DNA of 60,268 nucleotides. Origin: Clostridiales bacterium. GTDB lineage: Bacteria > Bacillota > Clostridia > Oscillospirales > Acutalibacteraceae. Numbering within the stretch: the stretch's first letter is position 1; each line of letters opens with the position of its first letter. Below the pieces are notes generated by a model. It saw nothing but the letters and a program-made list of their open reading frames with translations, did not search any database and was not told where the DNA came from. Shown here piece after piece: positions 34,060-44,158 of this stretch. Position numbers and translations under genes: made by a program. The DNA lies in the NCBI GenBank assembly GCA_021200555.1, contig JAJQGK010000058.1, forward strand, positions 1 to 60,268, given 5' to 3'.

Positions 34060-36192
34060 ATGTCAAAATTAGTTATAGTTGAGTCTCCTACGAAGGCGGG
34101 CACAATTAAAAAATATTTGGGAAGCGGATATGAGGTCAAGGCGTCGATGGGTCATGTCAGAGATCTCTACGCATCCAAGCTCAGCGTAGATGTGGAGCAT
34201 GATTTTGCTCCGAAATACACGGTGATAAAAGGCAAGGAAAAGCTTGTAAAGGAGCTTACCGCCCTTGCAAAGGAAAGCGATGAGGTTTACCTTGCAACCG
34301 ACCCTGACAGAGAGGGAGAGGCGATTTCATGGCACCTTGCGACGCTGCTCGGTCTTGATATCGATAAGACAAAGAGAGTGAAGTTCAACGAAATCAATAA
34401 AACAAGCGTTCAGCACGGTATGGAAAATCCGTCAAAAATAGATATGGACCTTGTAAACGCCCAGCAGGCAAGACGTATTCTTGACAGAATTGTGGGTTAT
34501 CGTTTAAGCCCGTTCATATCGCAAAAAATCAGAAGGGGACTTTCAGCCGGCAGAGTGCAGAGCGTGGCTGTCCGCCTTATCGTTGACAGAGAAGAGGAAA
34601 TAGCCTCCTTTAATCCCGAGGAATATTGGTCGATTACGGCAAAGCTGACGGCACCGCCTTCAAGAAAGGTATTTAAGGCAAATTTCATCGGCGATGAAAA
34701 GGGCAAGGTCGAGCTAAAAAACAAGGAACAGACCGACGAATATATGACATTGCTTGACGGTGCTTTATTCAAGGTTGTCGGCGTAAAAAAAGGCGTAAGA
34801 AAAAGGCAGCCCTCCCCTCCTTTTACAACCTCAACGCTGCAGCAGGACGCCTCTCATAAGTTGGGCTTTACTTCAAAGCGAACCATGAAGGTTGCTCAGG
34901 AGCTTTACGAGGGCATAGACGTGCCGGGCTACGGCTCAATAGGTCTTATTACCTACATGAGAACGGATTCCCTGAGAATTTCGGAAGAGTCAAGAGAGGC
35001 GGGAAACGCTTATATCAGGGAGACCTACGGGGAAAAATATCTTCCGGAAAAGCCTCGGTACTTCAAAACAAAAAACAGAACCCAGGACGGACATGAAGCT
35101 ATCCGTCCCACCGTTCCGGAGCTTACTCCCGACAGAGCAAAAGGTGCATTGACCTCGGATCAATATAAGCTGTATAACCTTATATGGAAAAGGTTTATAT
35201 CCAGTCTTATGGCAAATTGCGTTCAGGACACCGTAAAGGTGGAAATCAGAGCGTCCAAGGAGAGTATGCCGGACAGATACTGCACATTTACCTCAAGCGG
35301 CTACTCGGTAAAATTTGACGGCTATACCGTATTGTATCAAAATTCAAGTGAAAATGAGGACGAAACAGAGAACAATACGCCCCCGATGAAGGACGGAGAC
35401 GAATTAAAACTCAGAGGATTGCTTCCGGAACAGCATTTTACCCAGCCCCCCGCAAGATATACCGAGGCGTCGCTTATTAAAATGCTTGAGGAGACGGGCG
35501 TGGGAAGACCCAGCACATACGCTTCCATTATATCAACAATAACCTCAAGGGAATATGTGGTCAGAGAGCAAAAGCAGCTAAAGCCCACAGAGCTGGGAAC
35601 GGCAACAACTCAGCTGCTCAAGGAGCAGTTCCCGAAAATCGTCAATACAAAATTCACCGCAGGAATGGAGTCGAACCTTGATGAGGTCGAAGCCGGAAAA
35701 ATGGATTATATCGCCATGCTCCACAGCTTTTACGATGATTTTGATGCAACCCTTGAAAAAGCAAAAGCAAATATGGCGGGAATAAAAATCCAGCTCGAAG
35801 AGGATAAAACCGATATCGTCTGTGAAAAATGCGGACGGAATATGGTCATTAAAGTGAGCAGATACGGCAAATTCCTCGCTTGTCCGGGTTATCCTGAATG
35901 CAAAAACACAAAACCGTATGTGGAGCATACAAACGGCATATGTCCGGTATGCGGCGGAGAGGTTATCGGGAAAAAATCAAAGAAGGGCTTTGTATTTTAC
36001 GGCTGCGGCAATTATCCCCAATGCAATTTTATGACATGGGATGCGCCTACGGAGGAAAAATGCCCCAATTGCGGAAGCACTCTTTTTAAGGCAAGAGGCG
36101 GCGTTTTAAAATGTCACAAGGAAGGCTGCGGCTACGAGAGGAAAATCACAAGAGCAAAAAAGTCCGCCGAAACGGAAGAATCGGATGAGTAA
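34060..36192 (+). CDS. topA: DNA topoisomerase I
   Basis: Type IA enzyme relaxing negative supercoils. 710 aa. The TOPRIM domain shows VIVESPTKAGTIKKYLG and TDPDREGEAISWHL; the active-site tyrosine is Tyr299 in GLITYMRTDS. The C-terminus carries zinc-ribbon modules: CEKCGRNMVIK..CPGYPEC, CPVCGGEVIGKK..CGNYPQC and CPNCGSTLFK..C. No strong SD is seen before ATG 34060. The topA stop overlaps the trmFO start by 8 nt, the same pairing as in Bacillus (topA-trmFO), and dprA precedes it as in many Firmicutes. Confidence 0.97.
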   Translation: MSKLVIVESPTKAGTIKKYLGSGYEVKASMGHVRDLYASKLSVDVEHDFAPKYTVIKGKEKLVKELTALAKESDEVYLATDPDREGEAISWHLATLLGLDIDKTKRVKFNEINKTSVQHGMENPSKIDMDLVNAQQARRILDRIVGYRLSPFISQKIRRGLSAGRVQSVAVRLIVDREEEIASFNPEEYWSITAKLTAPPSRKVFKANFIGDEKGKVELKNKEQTDEYMTLLDGALFKVVGVKKGVRKRQPSPPFTTSTLQQDASHKLGFTSKRTMKVAQELYEGIDVPGYGSIGLITYMRTDSLRISEESREAGNAYIRETYGEKYLPEKPRYFKTKNRTQDGHEAIRPTVPELTPDRAKGALTSDQYKLYNLIWKRFISSLMANCVQDTVKVEIRASKESMPDRYCTFTSSGYSVKFDGYTVLYQNSSENEDETENNTPPMKDGDELKLRGLLPEQHFTQPPARYTEASLIKMLEETGVGRPSTYASIISTITSREYVVREQKQLKPTELGTATTQLLKEQFPKIVNTKFTAGMESNLDEVEAGKMDYIAMLHSFYDDFDATLEKAKANMAGIKIQLEEDKTDIVCEKCGRNMVIKVSRYGKFLACPGYPECKNTKPYVEHTNGICPVCGGEVIGKKSKKGFVFYGCGNYPQCNFMTWDAPTEEKCPNCGSTLFKARGGVLKCHKEGCGYERKITRAKKSAETEESDE

Positions 36193-37504
36193 GGCGGCAG
36201 TTATAGGCGGCGGATTTGCAGGAGTTGAAAGCGCATTTCAGCTGGCAAAAAGAGGAATAAAAACAGATCTTTTTGAAATGAAGCCCGTGAGATTTTCTCC
36301 GGCTCATAAGTCGGAAAATCTGTGTGAGCTTGTATGCTCAAATTCCTTTAAAGCCATGAGAACGAACTCCGCATCGGGACTGTTAAAGGCTGAAATGGAG
36401 CTTTTGGACTCGGTTACGGTAAAATGCGCAAAACGGTCCTCGGTTCCGGCGGGAGGAGCACTGGCGGTTGACAGAGATATTTTTTCCTCTCTCGTGACGG
36501 CGGAAATTGAAAAAAACGAAAATATAACCGTTGTCAGACGGGAGATTACGGAAATTCCCTCCGATTATGACGCTGTCGTAATTGCGGCGGGACCCCTTGT
36601 TTCGGACGCTCTTGCCGAGGCAATCCAAAGACTTACCGGAAATTCTTTTTTAAGCTTTTACGATGCGGCGGCTCCCGTTGTGGAGTTTGACAGCATTGAT
36701 ATGACAAGTGCTTTTACTCAATCCAGATATGACAGAGGCGGCGATGACGATTACATCAACTGCCCGATGAACAAGGACGAGTATGAGAGCTTTCACAGAG
36801 AGCTTGTAAACGCTCAAACCGCAAAGCTCCATGAGTTTGACAAAAAGCACGGCGTATACGAGGGATGTATGCCTATTGAAGTAATGGCAAAAAGAGGACA
36901 GGATACCATTCGTTTCGGTCCGCTGAAGCCCGTTGGACTTACGGATCCCGCCACGGGACACAGACCTTGGGCTGTTCTCCAGCTCAGACGGGAAAACAGA
37001 GAGGGCACCATGTATAACCTTGTGGGATTTCAGACAAATCTTACGTTTCCGGAACAAAGGCGTGTGTTTTCAATGATTCCCGCTTTGCATAATGCGGAAT
37101 TTGTCCGATACGGCGTTATGCACAGAAACACGTTCCTCAATTCTCCGAAAATTTTAAACGGAGATTATTCCGTAAAAAACAGACCGTCTGTATTTTTCGC
37201 AGGTCAGATTACGGGAGTAGAGGGCTATATGGAGTCCGCCTCATCGGGAATTATGGCGGGAATAAACGCAGCCGACAGAATATGCGGCAGAGATACCGTT
37301 GTGCTGCCTCCCGAAACCATGATAGGCGCAATGGCAAGGTATATCAGCGATGAGTACATAAGCAATTTCCAGCCCATGGGCGCAGCATTCGGTCTTCTTC
37401 CCCCTTTAAATGAGAAGATAAGGGATAAAAAGGAGCGTTATTCCATGCTTGCCGAACGAAGCCTTGAACGCTTACGCCAAATAATTGACGGCGATAACAT
37501 ATAA
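36185..37504 (+). CDS. trmFO: Folate-dependent tRNA uracil-5-methyltransferase
   Basis: Forms ribothymidine at position 54 of tRNA using methylenetetrahydrofolate and FAD. 439 aa, the usual size. The FAD-binding N-terminus is VIGGGFAGVESAFQLAKRG, followed by the family block KSENLCELVCSNSFK with the conserved cysteine, and FFAGQITGVEGYMESASSG near the C-terminus. The ATG at 36185 overlaps the topA stop by 8 nt. A T-run after the stop (37505 on) lacks a clear hairpin. rnc follows after 59 nt. Confidence 0.97.
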   Translation: MSKAAVIGGGFAGVESAFQLAKRGIKTDLFEMKPVRFSPAHKSENLCELVCSNSFKAMRTNSASGLLKAEMELLDSVTVKCAKRSSVPAGGALAVDRDIFSSLVTAEIEKNENITVVRREITEIPSDYDAVVIAAGPLVSDALAEAIQRLTGNSFLSFYDAAAPVVEFDSIDMTSAFTQSRYDRGGDDDYINCPMNKDEYESFHRELVNAQTAKLHEFDKKHGVYEGCMPIEVMAKRGQDTIRFGPLKPVGLTDPATGHRPWAVLQLRRENREGTMYNLVGFQTNLTFPEQRRVFSMIPALHNAEFVRYGVMHRNTFLNSPKILNGDYSVKNRPSVFFAGQITGVEGYMESASSGIMAGINAADRICGRDTVVLPPETMIGAMARYISDEYISNFQPMGAAFGLLPPLNEKIRDKKERYSMLAERSLERLRQIIDGDNI

Positions 37505-37527
37505 CTTTTTTTAATTCAGTACCGGTG

Positions 37528-37553
37528 AAAGGAGTGTGCGGAAAATCTGCACA
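37528..37553 (+). promoter_or_regulatory. SD plus hairpin upstream of rnc
   Basis: AAAGGAG (37528-37534) is followed directly by an 8-bp hairpin: TGTGCGGA (37535-37542), loop AAA, TCTGCACA (37546-37553). The rnc ATG is at 37564, 29 nt from the SD in linear sequence but only 10 nt if the hairpin is folded. No other SD is visible. Confidence 0.6.
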
Positions 37554-37563
37554 GTAAACGGCA

Positions 37564-38238
37564 ATGAGTGTTTTTGAACAGATTATAGGCTACGAATTTA
37601 AGGATAAAGAGCTTTTGAATACGGCTCTCACTCATTCGTCCTATGCAAATGAAATGCAGAATAAAGTGAAATTCAACGAGCGGCTGGAATTTTTGGGCGA
37701 CTCTGTTTTAGGTATGATAACGGCGGAGTATTTTTTCAAAAATCACCCTGAAATGCCCGAAGGACAGCTTACAAAGCTGAGAGCGTCAATGGTATGCGAA
37801 AAATCCCTGTACCGTTTCGCTCAGACAATCAAATTAGGCGAATTTCTCAATTTGGGCAGGGGAGAAATCCACTCCGGAGGCAGAAACAGACCGTCAATTC
37901 TGGCGGATGCCTTTGAAGCCCTTATAGCCGCAATTTACCTTGACGCCGGCTTTGACGAGGCAAAAAAATTTGTTTTGGGCTTTATTGCAAACGCCGCCGT
38001 AGAGGACAATGAAATTGACGATTACAAATCTGCTCTTCAGGAGATAATACAAAAAAATCACGGCGAGATTCTTGAGTATTTTATGGCGGGAGAGTCGGGA
38101 CCGGATCACGACAAAACATTTACCGTAGAGGTTCATCTCAACAGCAACGTTATCGGCGTGGGACAGGGACACAGTAAAAAGAAAGCGGAGCAAATGGCGG
38201 CGAAGGAAGCGCTGAGACTTATGGGTATAAAGCTTTGA
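37564..38238 (+). CDS. rnc: Ribonuclease III
   Basis: Cuts double-stranded RNA in rRNA precursors, and matures or degrades structured mRNAs. 224 aa. The signature NERLEFLGDSVLG (about residues 39-51) and second catalytic block ADAFEALIAAIYLDAG are intact. The C-terminal dsRNA-binding domain (DDYKSALQEIIQKN ... KKKAEQMAAKEAL) is complete. Its SD is separated from the start by a small hairpin. The downstream radical SAM gene starts inside its stop codon (TTGA). Next in line are smc and ftsY, a conserved Firmicutes order. Confidence 0.97.
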   Translation: MSVFEQIIGYEFKDKELLNTALTHSSYANEMQNKVKFNERLEFLGDSVLGMITAEYFFKNHPEMPEGQLTKLRASMVCEKSLYRFAQTIKLGEFLNLGRGEIHSGGRNRPSILADAFEALIAAIYLDAGFDEAKKFVLGFIANAAVEDNEIDDYKSALQEIIQKNHGEILEYFMAGESGPDHDKTFTVEVHLNSNVIGVGQGHSKKKAEQMAAKEALRLMGIKL

Positions 38239-39236
38239 AGCACATAAACGTCGCTTTGTTTGTCCCTCATTTGGGCTGTCCCCATACCTGTTCGTTTTGC
38301 AATCAAAGGACAATTTCGGGCGTTGCGTCGCCTTTAACCGAAGCCGATATAGATAACGCCGTTCAAATTGCGGTACAGGGTGAATACGATCGAAAAAACA
38401 GTGAAATAGCTTTTTTCGGAGGCAGCTTTACGGCTGTTGACAGGGATTATATGACAACGCTGTTAAAAACGGCGTACAAATACGTTCAGGACGGATTTTT
38501 TAAAGGCATAAGATGCTCCACAAGACCGGATGCCATAGACGAAGATATCCTTTGCATACTTAAAAAATACGGCGTTACGGCAATTGAGCTGGGCGCTCAA
38601 AGCATGTCCGACAAAGTTCTTGAAATGAATGAAAGAGGACATACGGCAGCGGATGTGGAAAAGGCGTCCCGACTTATAAAGGAGTACGGATTTGAACTCG
38701 GACTTCAGATGATGACGGGGCTTTACGGGGACAGTGATGAAGCGTCTGTAAAAACCGCCGAAAAAATCATAAACCTTAAACCGGAAACAGTCAGAATATA
38801 TCCCACCGTCGTACTTAAAAATACCGCTTTGGGTAATCTTTACACACAGGGAATATATAAGCCGCAAAGCCTTGACGAAGCTGTTAATCTTTGCAGCAAA
38901 TTAATCCAAATGTTCAATAAAGCCGGTATCAATGTGATAAGAGTGGGACTTCACTCCGGCGGCGGCGTTGAAGAGGGCTACCTTGCGGGAGCATACCATC
39001 CGGCTTTCCGTGAGATGTGCGAAAGCAAAATTTATATGGATATGTTTAAAAATTATATTTCCGAAAAGGGAATAAACGGTAAAGCGGTAATTTATGTGGC
39101 TCCCTCGGAAATCTCAAAAGCGGTGGGACAGAAGAAGCGAAACATAGAAGCTTTAAAAACAATAGGCGTAAATGCCTTGGTAAAAGGCTCGCCCGACTTG
39201 AAAAAATATGAATTTTACATAGAGAAGATAAATTAA
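38235..39236 (+). CDS. Radical SAM protein, Elp3-like
   Basis: 333 aa. The iron-sulfur motif is CPHTCSFC (CxxxCxxC) near residue 15, preceded by NVALFVPHLG. FGGSFTAVD and GAQSMSDKVLEMNERGHT resemble the radical SAM domain of Elp3/YhcC-type proteins, but there is no acetyltransferase domain. It may modify tRNA; the exact product is unknown. The start is a TTG overlapping the rnc stop by 4 nt (TTGA), with no good SD, so translation is probably coupled. It lies between rnc and smc, a place where this uncharacterised gene is often found in Clostridia as far as I recall. Confidence 0.85.
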   Translation: MKHINVALFVPHLGCPHTCSFCNQRTISGVASPLTEADIDNAVQIAVQGEYDRKNSEIAFFGGSFTAVDRDYMTTLLKTAYKYVQDGFFKGIRCSTRPDAIDEDILCILKKYGVTAIELGAQSMSDKVLEMNERGHTAADVEKASRLIKEYGFELGLQMMTGLYGDSDEASVKTAEKIINLKPETVRIYPTVVLKNTALGNLYTQGIYKPQSLDEAVNLCSKLIQMFNKAGINVIRVGLHSGGGVEEGYLAGAYHPAFREMCESKIYMDMFKNYISEKGINGKAVIYVAPSEISKAVGQKKRNIEALKTIGVNALVKGSPDLKKYEFYIEKIN

Positions 39237-39247
39237 AGAGGACAATT

Positions 39248-42200
39248 ATGTATTTAAAATCACTTGAAATGCAGGGGTTTAAATCCTTTCCCGATAAGAC
39301 TAAGCTTGAATTTGGAAAGGGTATGACCGCTGTAGTCGGACCAAACGGGTCGGGTAAAAGCAATATCTCCGATGCTGTCAGATGGGTTTTGGGCGAGCAG
39401 TCCACAAAATCCCTGAGAGGAACCAAAATGGAGGACGTTGTTTTCAGCGGCACGAACACCCGCAGCGCACGGGGCTTTGCCGAGGTAACTCTCTGCCTTG
39501 ACAACAGCGACAGGCAGCTTAGGACGGACAGCGATCAGGTTGCCGTGACACGCCGCTACTACCGCTCCGGTGAAAGTGAATATAAAATCAACGGCGAAAC
39601 CGTCAGACTTAAGGATATCCATGAGCTGTTTATGGATACCGGACTGGGCAGAGACGGCTATTCCATGGTAAGCCAAGGCAGAATTGAGGATATGGTGTCC
39701 GCCAAATCCGAGGACAGGCGTGAAATGTTTGAGGAGGCGGCGGGAATTTCCCATTACCGCTACCGCAGGGCGGACGCTCAAAAGCGTCTTTCTCAGGCGG
39801 AGGAAAATCTTTTAAGGCTCAGAGATATTTTAACGGGGCTTGAGGAGCGAGTGGGGCCTCTTAAAAAGCAAAGCGAAAAGGCTCAAAAATTTCTTGTTTT
39901 AGCCTCCGAAAAAAAAGAGCTTGAAATAGGCCTTTGGCTTGATATTCTCGACAGATCGTCGGAGCTTATCCGTGAGCAGAGCAATAAGTACACGGTTGCA
40001 AGCGTCCATTACAACGAAACCGAAAACGAGCTTAATGAAATTATTAAGTCGTCTGAAGAGGCGGCGGAGGCAATTCGGGAAATAAATATCAAAATCGACG
40101 AATTAAGACGCTGCAAATCCGAGCTTGAGGAAGAGGCGTCATCATCCGATTCTCTTGTTGCCGTAAATAAAAACTCAATCGAGCATAACAATGAGTCTAT
40201 TCAGCGGTTCGAGTCGGAAATATCGCAGGAAAGCTTATCCTCTTCTCAAATCGATGAACAGATTGCTCAATCGGAAAAATCAATATCCGAAAAGCAAGCC
40301 TTTATTGATAAGAAAAATTCAGAGACGGACTCTCTTGCCGGTGAGATTAACAGCCTGAAAGAGCGTGACAGCGATGTTTCCGAGGATTACGTAAAATTAG
40401 CCGATAAAATCTCATTCCTCACAAAAAATTTGTCGTCGGAACAAATAAAATCCACCTCCGCCGGTTCTTCGATTGAGGAAATCCAAAAGCGGAAAATATC
40501 CGTCAGCGGGGAAGCGGAGAATAAAAAAATCGAAATTTCCGACCTGAAAACCGAGATAATTCGCATTGAAGCCGAAATAAAAATGCTGGATGAAAAAATC
40601 TCAGCCTTTACAAATGCCGTTTCAGGGTATATGATAAAGGTAAGCTCAAAGGCTGTAAAGGTTGAGCAGCATAAATTCAGCACGGACAAGGCGGAGCTTG
40701 ACCTCATCCAAAAACAAAACCGAGTTAATATGCTCCTTGAAATGGAAAAAAATATGGAGGGTTACCAGGGCAGCGTAAAGTCCGTTATAAAAGCTGCGTC
40801 AAACGGCGTTCTCAAGGGCATAAGGGGAACCGTATCTCAAATTATCAACGCTCCCGATGAGTATTCTCTTGCAATTGAAACGGCGTTGGGAGCCGCCATC
40901 CAAAATATCGTCACCGAAAATGAGGACAGCGCAAAAAAAGCGATGTACCACCTTAAAAACAGCAATGCCGGCAGAGCTACGTTTCTTCCGATGACGGCTG
41001 TAAGGGGCAGAACGCTTGAGGAAAGCGGTCTTGAAAATTGCTCCGGCTACATAAGCGCAGCCTCCGATATAGTTAAATTTGACAGACAGTATGAAAATAT
41101 AGTAAAATCTCTTTTGGGAAGAACCGTTATTGCCGAAAACATTGACGATGCCATAGCAATAGCAAAAAAATATTCCAACCGTTTTAAAATTGTCACTCTT
41201 GACGGACAGGTTATAAACGCCGGCGGATCGATGACCGGCGGCTCGCAAATACGGCATTCGGGCTTTTTGTCCCGTTCCAACGAAATTGCAAGGCTTAAAG
41301 ACGAAATTAAAGCCGACTCGGAAAAGCTTGAAGAGATGAAACGGGAGGATAAAAAGCTCAAAGAGGATTATAACGCCGATAACGCAGCTCTTGAGGGTGT
41401 AAAAGGCGATCTTCTCAGAACACAGGAGGATAAAATCAAAGCCGAAAGCAATCTTTCCCTTGAACGGGGCAGGCTTAAAATAGCACAGGACGCCTTAAAA
41501 GCGCTGTCGGATGAGTCCCTGTCATCGGAGGAGCGGATTACGCAGCTTGAGCAGATACGGGACGAAGCGGAGAACAACGCCAAAGCGTCGGAAATTCAAA
41601 TCGAGGAATGTCAGAAGCAGCTTGACTCTTTGGCAGAGAACCGTCGGGAATTTGCCGAAGAGCGTGAAAAAATAAACGGAAGAATTTCCGATATAAACGT
41701 TGAAATTGTCTCCGCCGTCCGTGATATCGAAAATCTGAAATCCCATATTTCGGAGCTTACGGAACGCAAAAATTCGCAGTCCGGCAGAATTGAGAGACTT
41801 AATGGAGAAATTCAAGCCGCAAAGGAAAAAAACGTTCGGCTTAAGCTGCGGATAGACGAGCTTAACGGCAGATCCGATGAAATACGCAGTCAAATCGAAA
41901 AATATGAAGGCGATATTCAAGACCTTGCTCAAAAACGCAATTTATCCGAAAAACAGTCCGGTGAGTTAAGAACGGCCGAAAGACAAAAAAATGAGGAAAA
42001 AGAGAGACTGTCCGCCGAGCTTGTAAGAATTGAGGAAAAGAAAAACTCCCTTCTCAAGGAGCAGGAGGACACTCAGACAAAGCTTTTCGAGGAATACAAA
42101 TTATCAAGGCGTGAGGCGCAGGAGCTTAACATAAAAATCGACTCCGTTTCGGACGCAAAAAAGCGTTTGGGAGAAGTCAGAAATAAAATAAAATCTCTGG

Positions 42201-42817
42201 GAAACGTAAACGTAGGCGCAGTAGAGGAGTACAAAGAGGTTTCCGAACGGTACGAGTTTATGCGTGAACAGGTTGACGACGTTGAAAAGTCAAAGGACGA
42301 GCTGAATAAGCTGATATACTCCTTAACGGATAAAATGGCTGTTCAGTTTCGGGAGAGATTTGAGGAAATCAACAAAAATTTTACGCAGACCTTTACAGAG
42401 CTGTTCGGCGGCGGAAAGGCGGAGCTTATTCTTGAGGATGAAAGCAACATCCTTGAATGCGGAATTGAGATTAAGGCTCAGCCCCCGGGCAAAAACGTAA
42501 AAAGCATGACCTTGCTTTCGGGCGGCGAAAAGGGCTTGTGCGCCATTGCGCTGCTTCTTGCGATTTTAAAAGTGACGCCCTCTCCGTTTTGTATTTTTGA
42601 CGAGGTGGAAGCGGCTCTTGACGATGTAAATGTTTTGAGATATGCCAGGTATCTTAAAGGAATGACCGATAAAATTCAATTTATCCTTATTACTCACAGG
42701 CGGGGAACCATGGAGGAAGCGGATATGCTCTACGGCGTAACCATGCAGGAGCACGGAGTTTCCAAGCTATTGCAGCTTAAAACCGCTCAGATGGCTGAGG
42801 ATTTGGGACTTGAATAA
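39248..42817 (+). CDS. smc: Chromosome segregation protein SMC
   Basis: 1189-aa ATPase of the bacterial condensin. The Walker A head motif GPNGSGKSNISDAV is at about residues 32-45. Two long coiled coils flank a hinge at roughly 500-680 (GVLKGIRGTVSQI, GGSMTGGS). The C-terminal head has the ABC signature LLSGGEKGLCAIALL and Walker B FCIFDEVEAALDD. All functional elements are present and length is standard. GAGGA precedes the start, 11 nt after the radical SAM gene. scpA and scpB, its partners, are not in the window. Confidence 0.98.
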   Translation: MYLKSLEMQGFKSFPDKTKLEFGKGMTAVVGPNGSGKSNISDAVRWVLGEQSTKSLRGTKMEDVVFSGTNTRSARGFAEVTLCLDNSDRQLRTDSDQVAVTRRYYRSGESEYKINGETVRLKDIHELFMDTGLGRDGYSMVSQGRIEDMVSAKSEDRREMFEEAAGISHYRYRRADAQKRLSQAEENLLRLRDILTGLEERVGPLKKQSEKAQKFLVLASEKKELEIGLWLDILDRSSELIREQSNKYTVASVHYNETENELNEIIKSSEEAAEAIREINIKIDELRRCKSELEEEASSSDSLVAVNKNSIEHNNESIQRFESEISQESLSSSQIDEQIAQSEKSISEKQAFIDKKNSETDSLAGEINSLKERDSDVSEDYVKLADKISFLTKNLSSEQIKSTSAGSSIEEIQKRKISVSGEAENKKIEISDLKTEIIRIEAEIKMLDEKISAFTNAVSGYMIKVSSKAVKVEQHKFSTDKAELDLIQKQNRVNMLLEMEKNMEGYQGSVKSVIKAASNGVLKGIRGTVSQIINAPDEYSLAIETALGAAIQNIVTENEDSAKKAMYHLKNSNAGRATFLPMTAVRGRTLEESGLENCSGYISAASDIVKFDRQYENIVKSLLGRTVIAENIDDAIAIAKKYSNRFKIVTLDGQVINAGGSMTGGSQIRHSGFLSRSNEIARLKDEIKADSEKLEEMKREDKKLKEDYNADNAALEGVKGDLLRTQEDKIKAESNLSLERGRLKIAQDALKALSDESLSSEERITQLEQIRDEAENNAKASEIQIEECQKQLDSLAENRREFAEEREKINGRISDINVEIVSAVRDIENLKSHISELTERKNSQSGRIERLNGEIQAAKEKNVRLKLRIDELNGRSDEIRSQIEKYEGDIQDLAQKRNLSEKQSGELRTAERQKNEEKERLSAELVRIEEKKNSLLKEQEDTQTKLFEEYKLSRREAQELNIKIDSVSDAKKRLGEVRNKIKSLGNVNVGAVEEYKEVSERYEFMREQVDDVEKSKDELNKLIYSLTDKMAVQFRERFEEINKNFTQTFTELFGGGKAELILEDESNILECGIEIKAQPPGKNVKSMTLLSGGEKGLCAIALLLAILKVTPSPFCIFDEVEAALDDVNVLRYARYLKGMTDKIQFILITHRRGTMEEADMLYGVTMQEHGVSKLLQLKTAQMAEDLGLE

Positions 42818-42841
42818 AATTAACGCAGATTGGAGATTAAA

Positions 42842-44134
42842 ATGGCAAGTATATTTAAAAAATTCAACTTCGGTCTGAAAAAGACAAGAAATAAGATGGC
42901 AGGCGCCATAGATGAAATAATGGAGTCTTACGATTCCTTTGACGACAATCTTTTTGCGGAGCTTGAGGAAATCCTTGTTATGAGCGACGTGGGTGTTCAG
43001 ACTGCCGTTGAAATAACCGAAGAGCTTAAGGATAGGGTAAAAAAGGAAAAGCTTAAATCCACAAAACAGGTTAAGGACGAAATTAAAAATATAGTTGCCG
43101 AAATGCTTGACGGCGGAGAGGATATGGGGCTTATAACCCAGCCCTCCATTATCCTTGTAATCGGCGTAAACGGAGTTGGAAAAACCACTACCATAGGCAA
43201 AATGGCAAGTATGTATAAGGCTCAGGGCAAAAGGGTGATCATGGGCGCGGCGGACACCTTCAGAGCTGCGGCGATAGATCAGCTTGATATTTGGGCCGAG
43301 CGTGCCGGAGTTGAAATAATCAAGCATAACGAAGGCGCAGACCCGGCAGCCGTTATTTTCGATACCATAGCCGCAGGCAAGGCGAGAATGGCGGATATCC
43401 TTATTTGCGATACGGCAGGCAGGCTCCACAACAAGAAAAACCTTATGGAGGAGCTAAAAAAAATCTATAGGGTTATCGACAGAGAGCTGCCCTATTCGGA
43501 CAGAGAGGTTCTTCTCGTTCTTGACGCCACTACGGGTCAGAATGCCGTAAATCAGGCGAGGGAATTTATGAATGCCGCAGAAATTACGGGTATCGTCCTT
43601 ACAAAGCTTGACGGAACGGCAAGAGGCGGCGTGGTGCTTGCAATAAAGAACGAATTGAAAATACCGGTAAAATTTATAGGCGTGGGAGAGGGCATAGACG
43701 ACTTGCAGCCCTTTAATCCGAAAATGTTTGCGGAGAGCCTGTTTAATGATTTGCCGGAAAACTATAAAGAAATAGAAAATGAGGTGTTACCCGTATATGA
43801 ACAGCCACTTGAAAAAGTCGAACTCACCGATACAAGCGAGGCAGAGCAAGCGGTCAAAGAGCTTTTTGAAGAAATTATGGACATCGGCGAAAGCAGTGGA
43901 TACGGCGGCGTATCAGACGGGACTGACGACAATGAAAATACTGCCTCGGGAGAACGTTCCGAAGGAGATAAGCCGGCAGTTCAGGGAGGCGTTTACGAGC
44001 CTGAACAGGGACAGAAGGACGCCTCCTCCGAGCCGGAAGAAAAAACGGTTACCGAAAATATCACTCCGTCCGATAGTAGAGAGAGCGCCGACGACGATTC
44101 ACTCTTTGGTTCGATCGATAAATTCTATCTCTAA
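42842..44134 (+). CDS. ftsY: Signal recognition particle receptor FtsY, with C-terminal acidic tail
   Basis: GTPase that docks SRP-ribosome complexes at the membrane. About 430 aa from ATG 42842 (GGAG seven bases before). The N domain starts at residue 1 (MASIFKKFNFGLKKTRNKM), so there is no N-terminal acidic A domain. The G domain shows GVNGVGKTT (108-116), DTAGR (190-194), TKLDG (254-258) and GVGEGIDDL (280-288) and ends near residue 301. An extra, strongly acidic, low-complexity tail of about 129 residues follows and closes with DDDSLFGSIDKFYL. The tail is unusual in position. smc lies 24 nt upstream and rdgB 24 nt downstream. Confidence 0.95.
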   Translation: MASIFKKFNFGLKKTRNKMAGAIDEIMESYDSFDDNLFAELEEILVMSDVGVQTAVEITEELKDRVKKEKLKSTKQVKDEIKNIVAEMLDGGEDMGLITQPSIILVIGVNGVGKTTTIGKMASMYKAQGKRVIMGAADTFRAAAIDQLDIWAERAGVEIIKHNEGADPAAVIFDTIAAGKARMADILICDTAGRLHNKKNLMEELKKIYRVIDRELPYSDREVLLVLDATTGQNAVNQAREFMNAAEITGIVLTKLDGTARGGVVLAIKNELKIPVKFIGVGEGIDDLQPFNPKMFAESLFNDLPENYKEIENEVLPVYEQPLEKVELTDTSEAEQAVKELFEEIMDIGESSGYGGVSDGTDDNENTASGERSEGDKPAVQGGVYEPEQGQKDASSEPEEKTVTENITPSDSRESADDDSLFGSIDKFYL

Positions 44135-44158
44135 CGCTTTCGGAAAGGGCGATATCCT

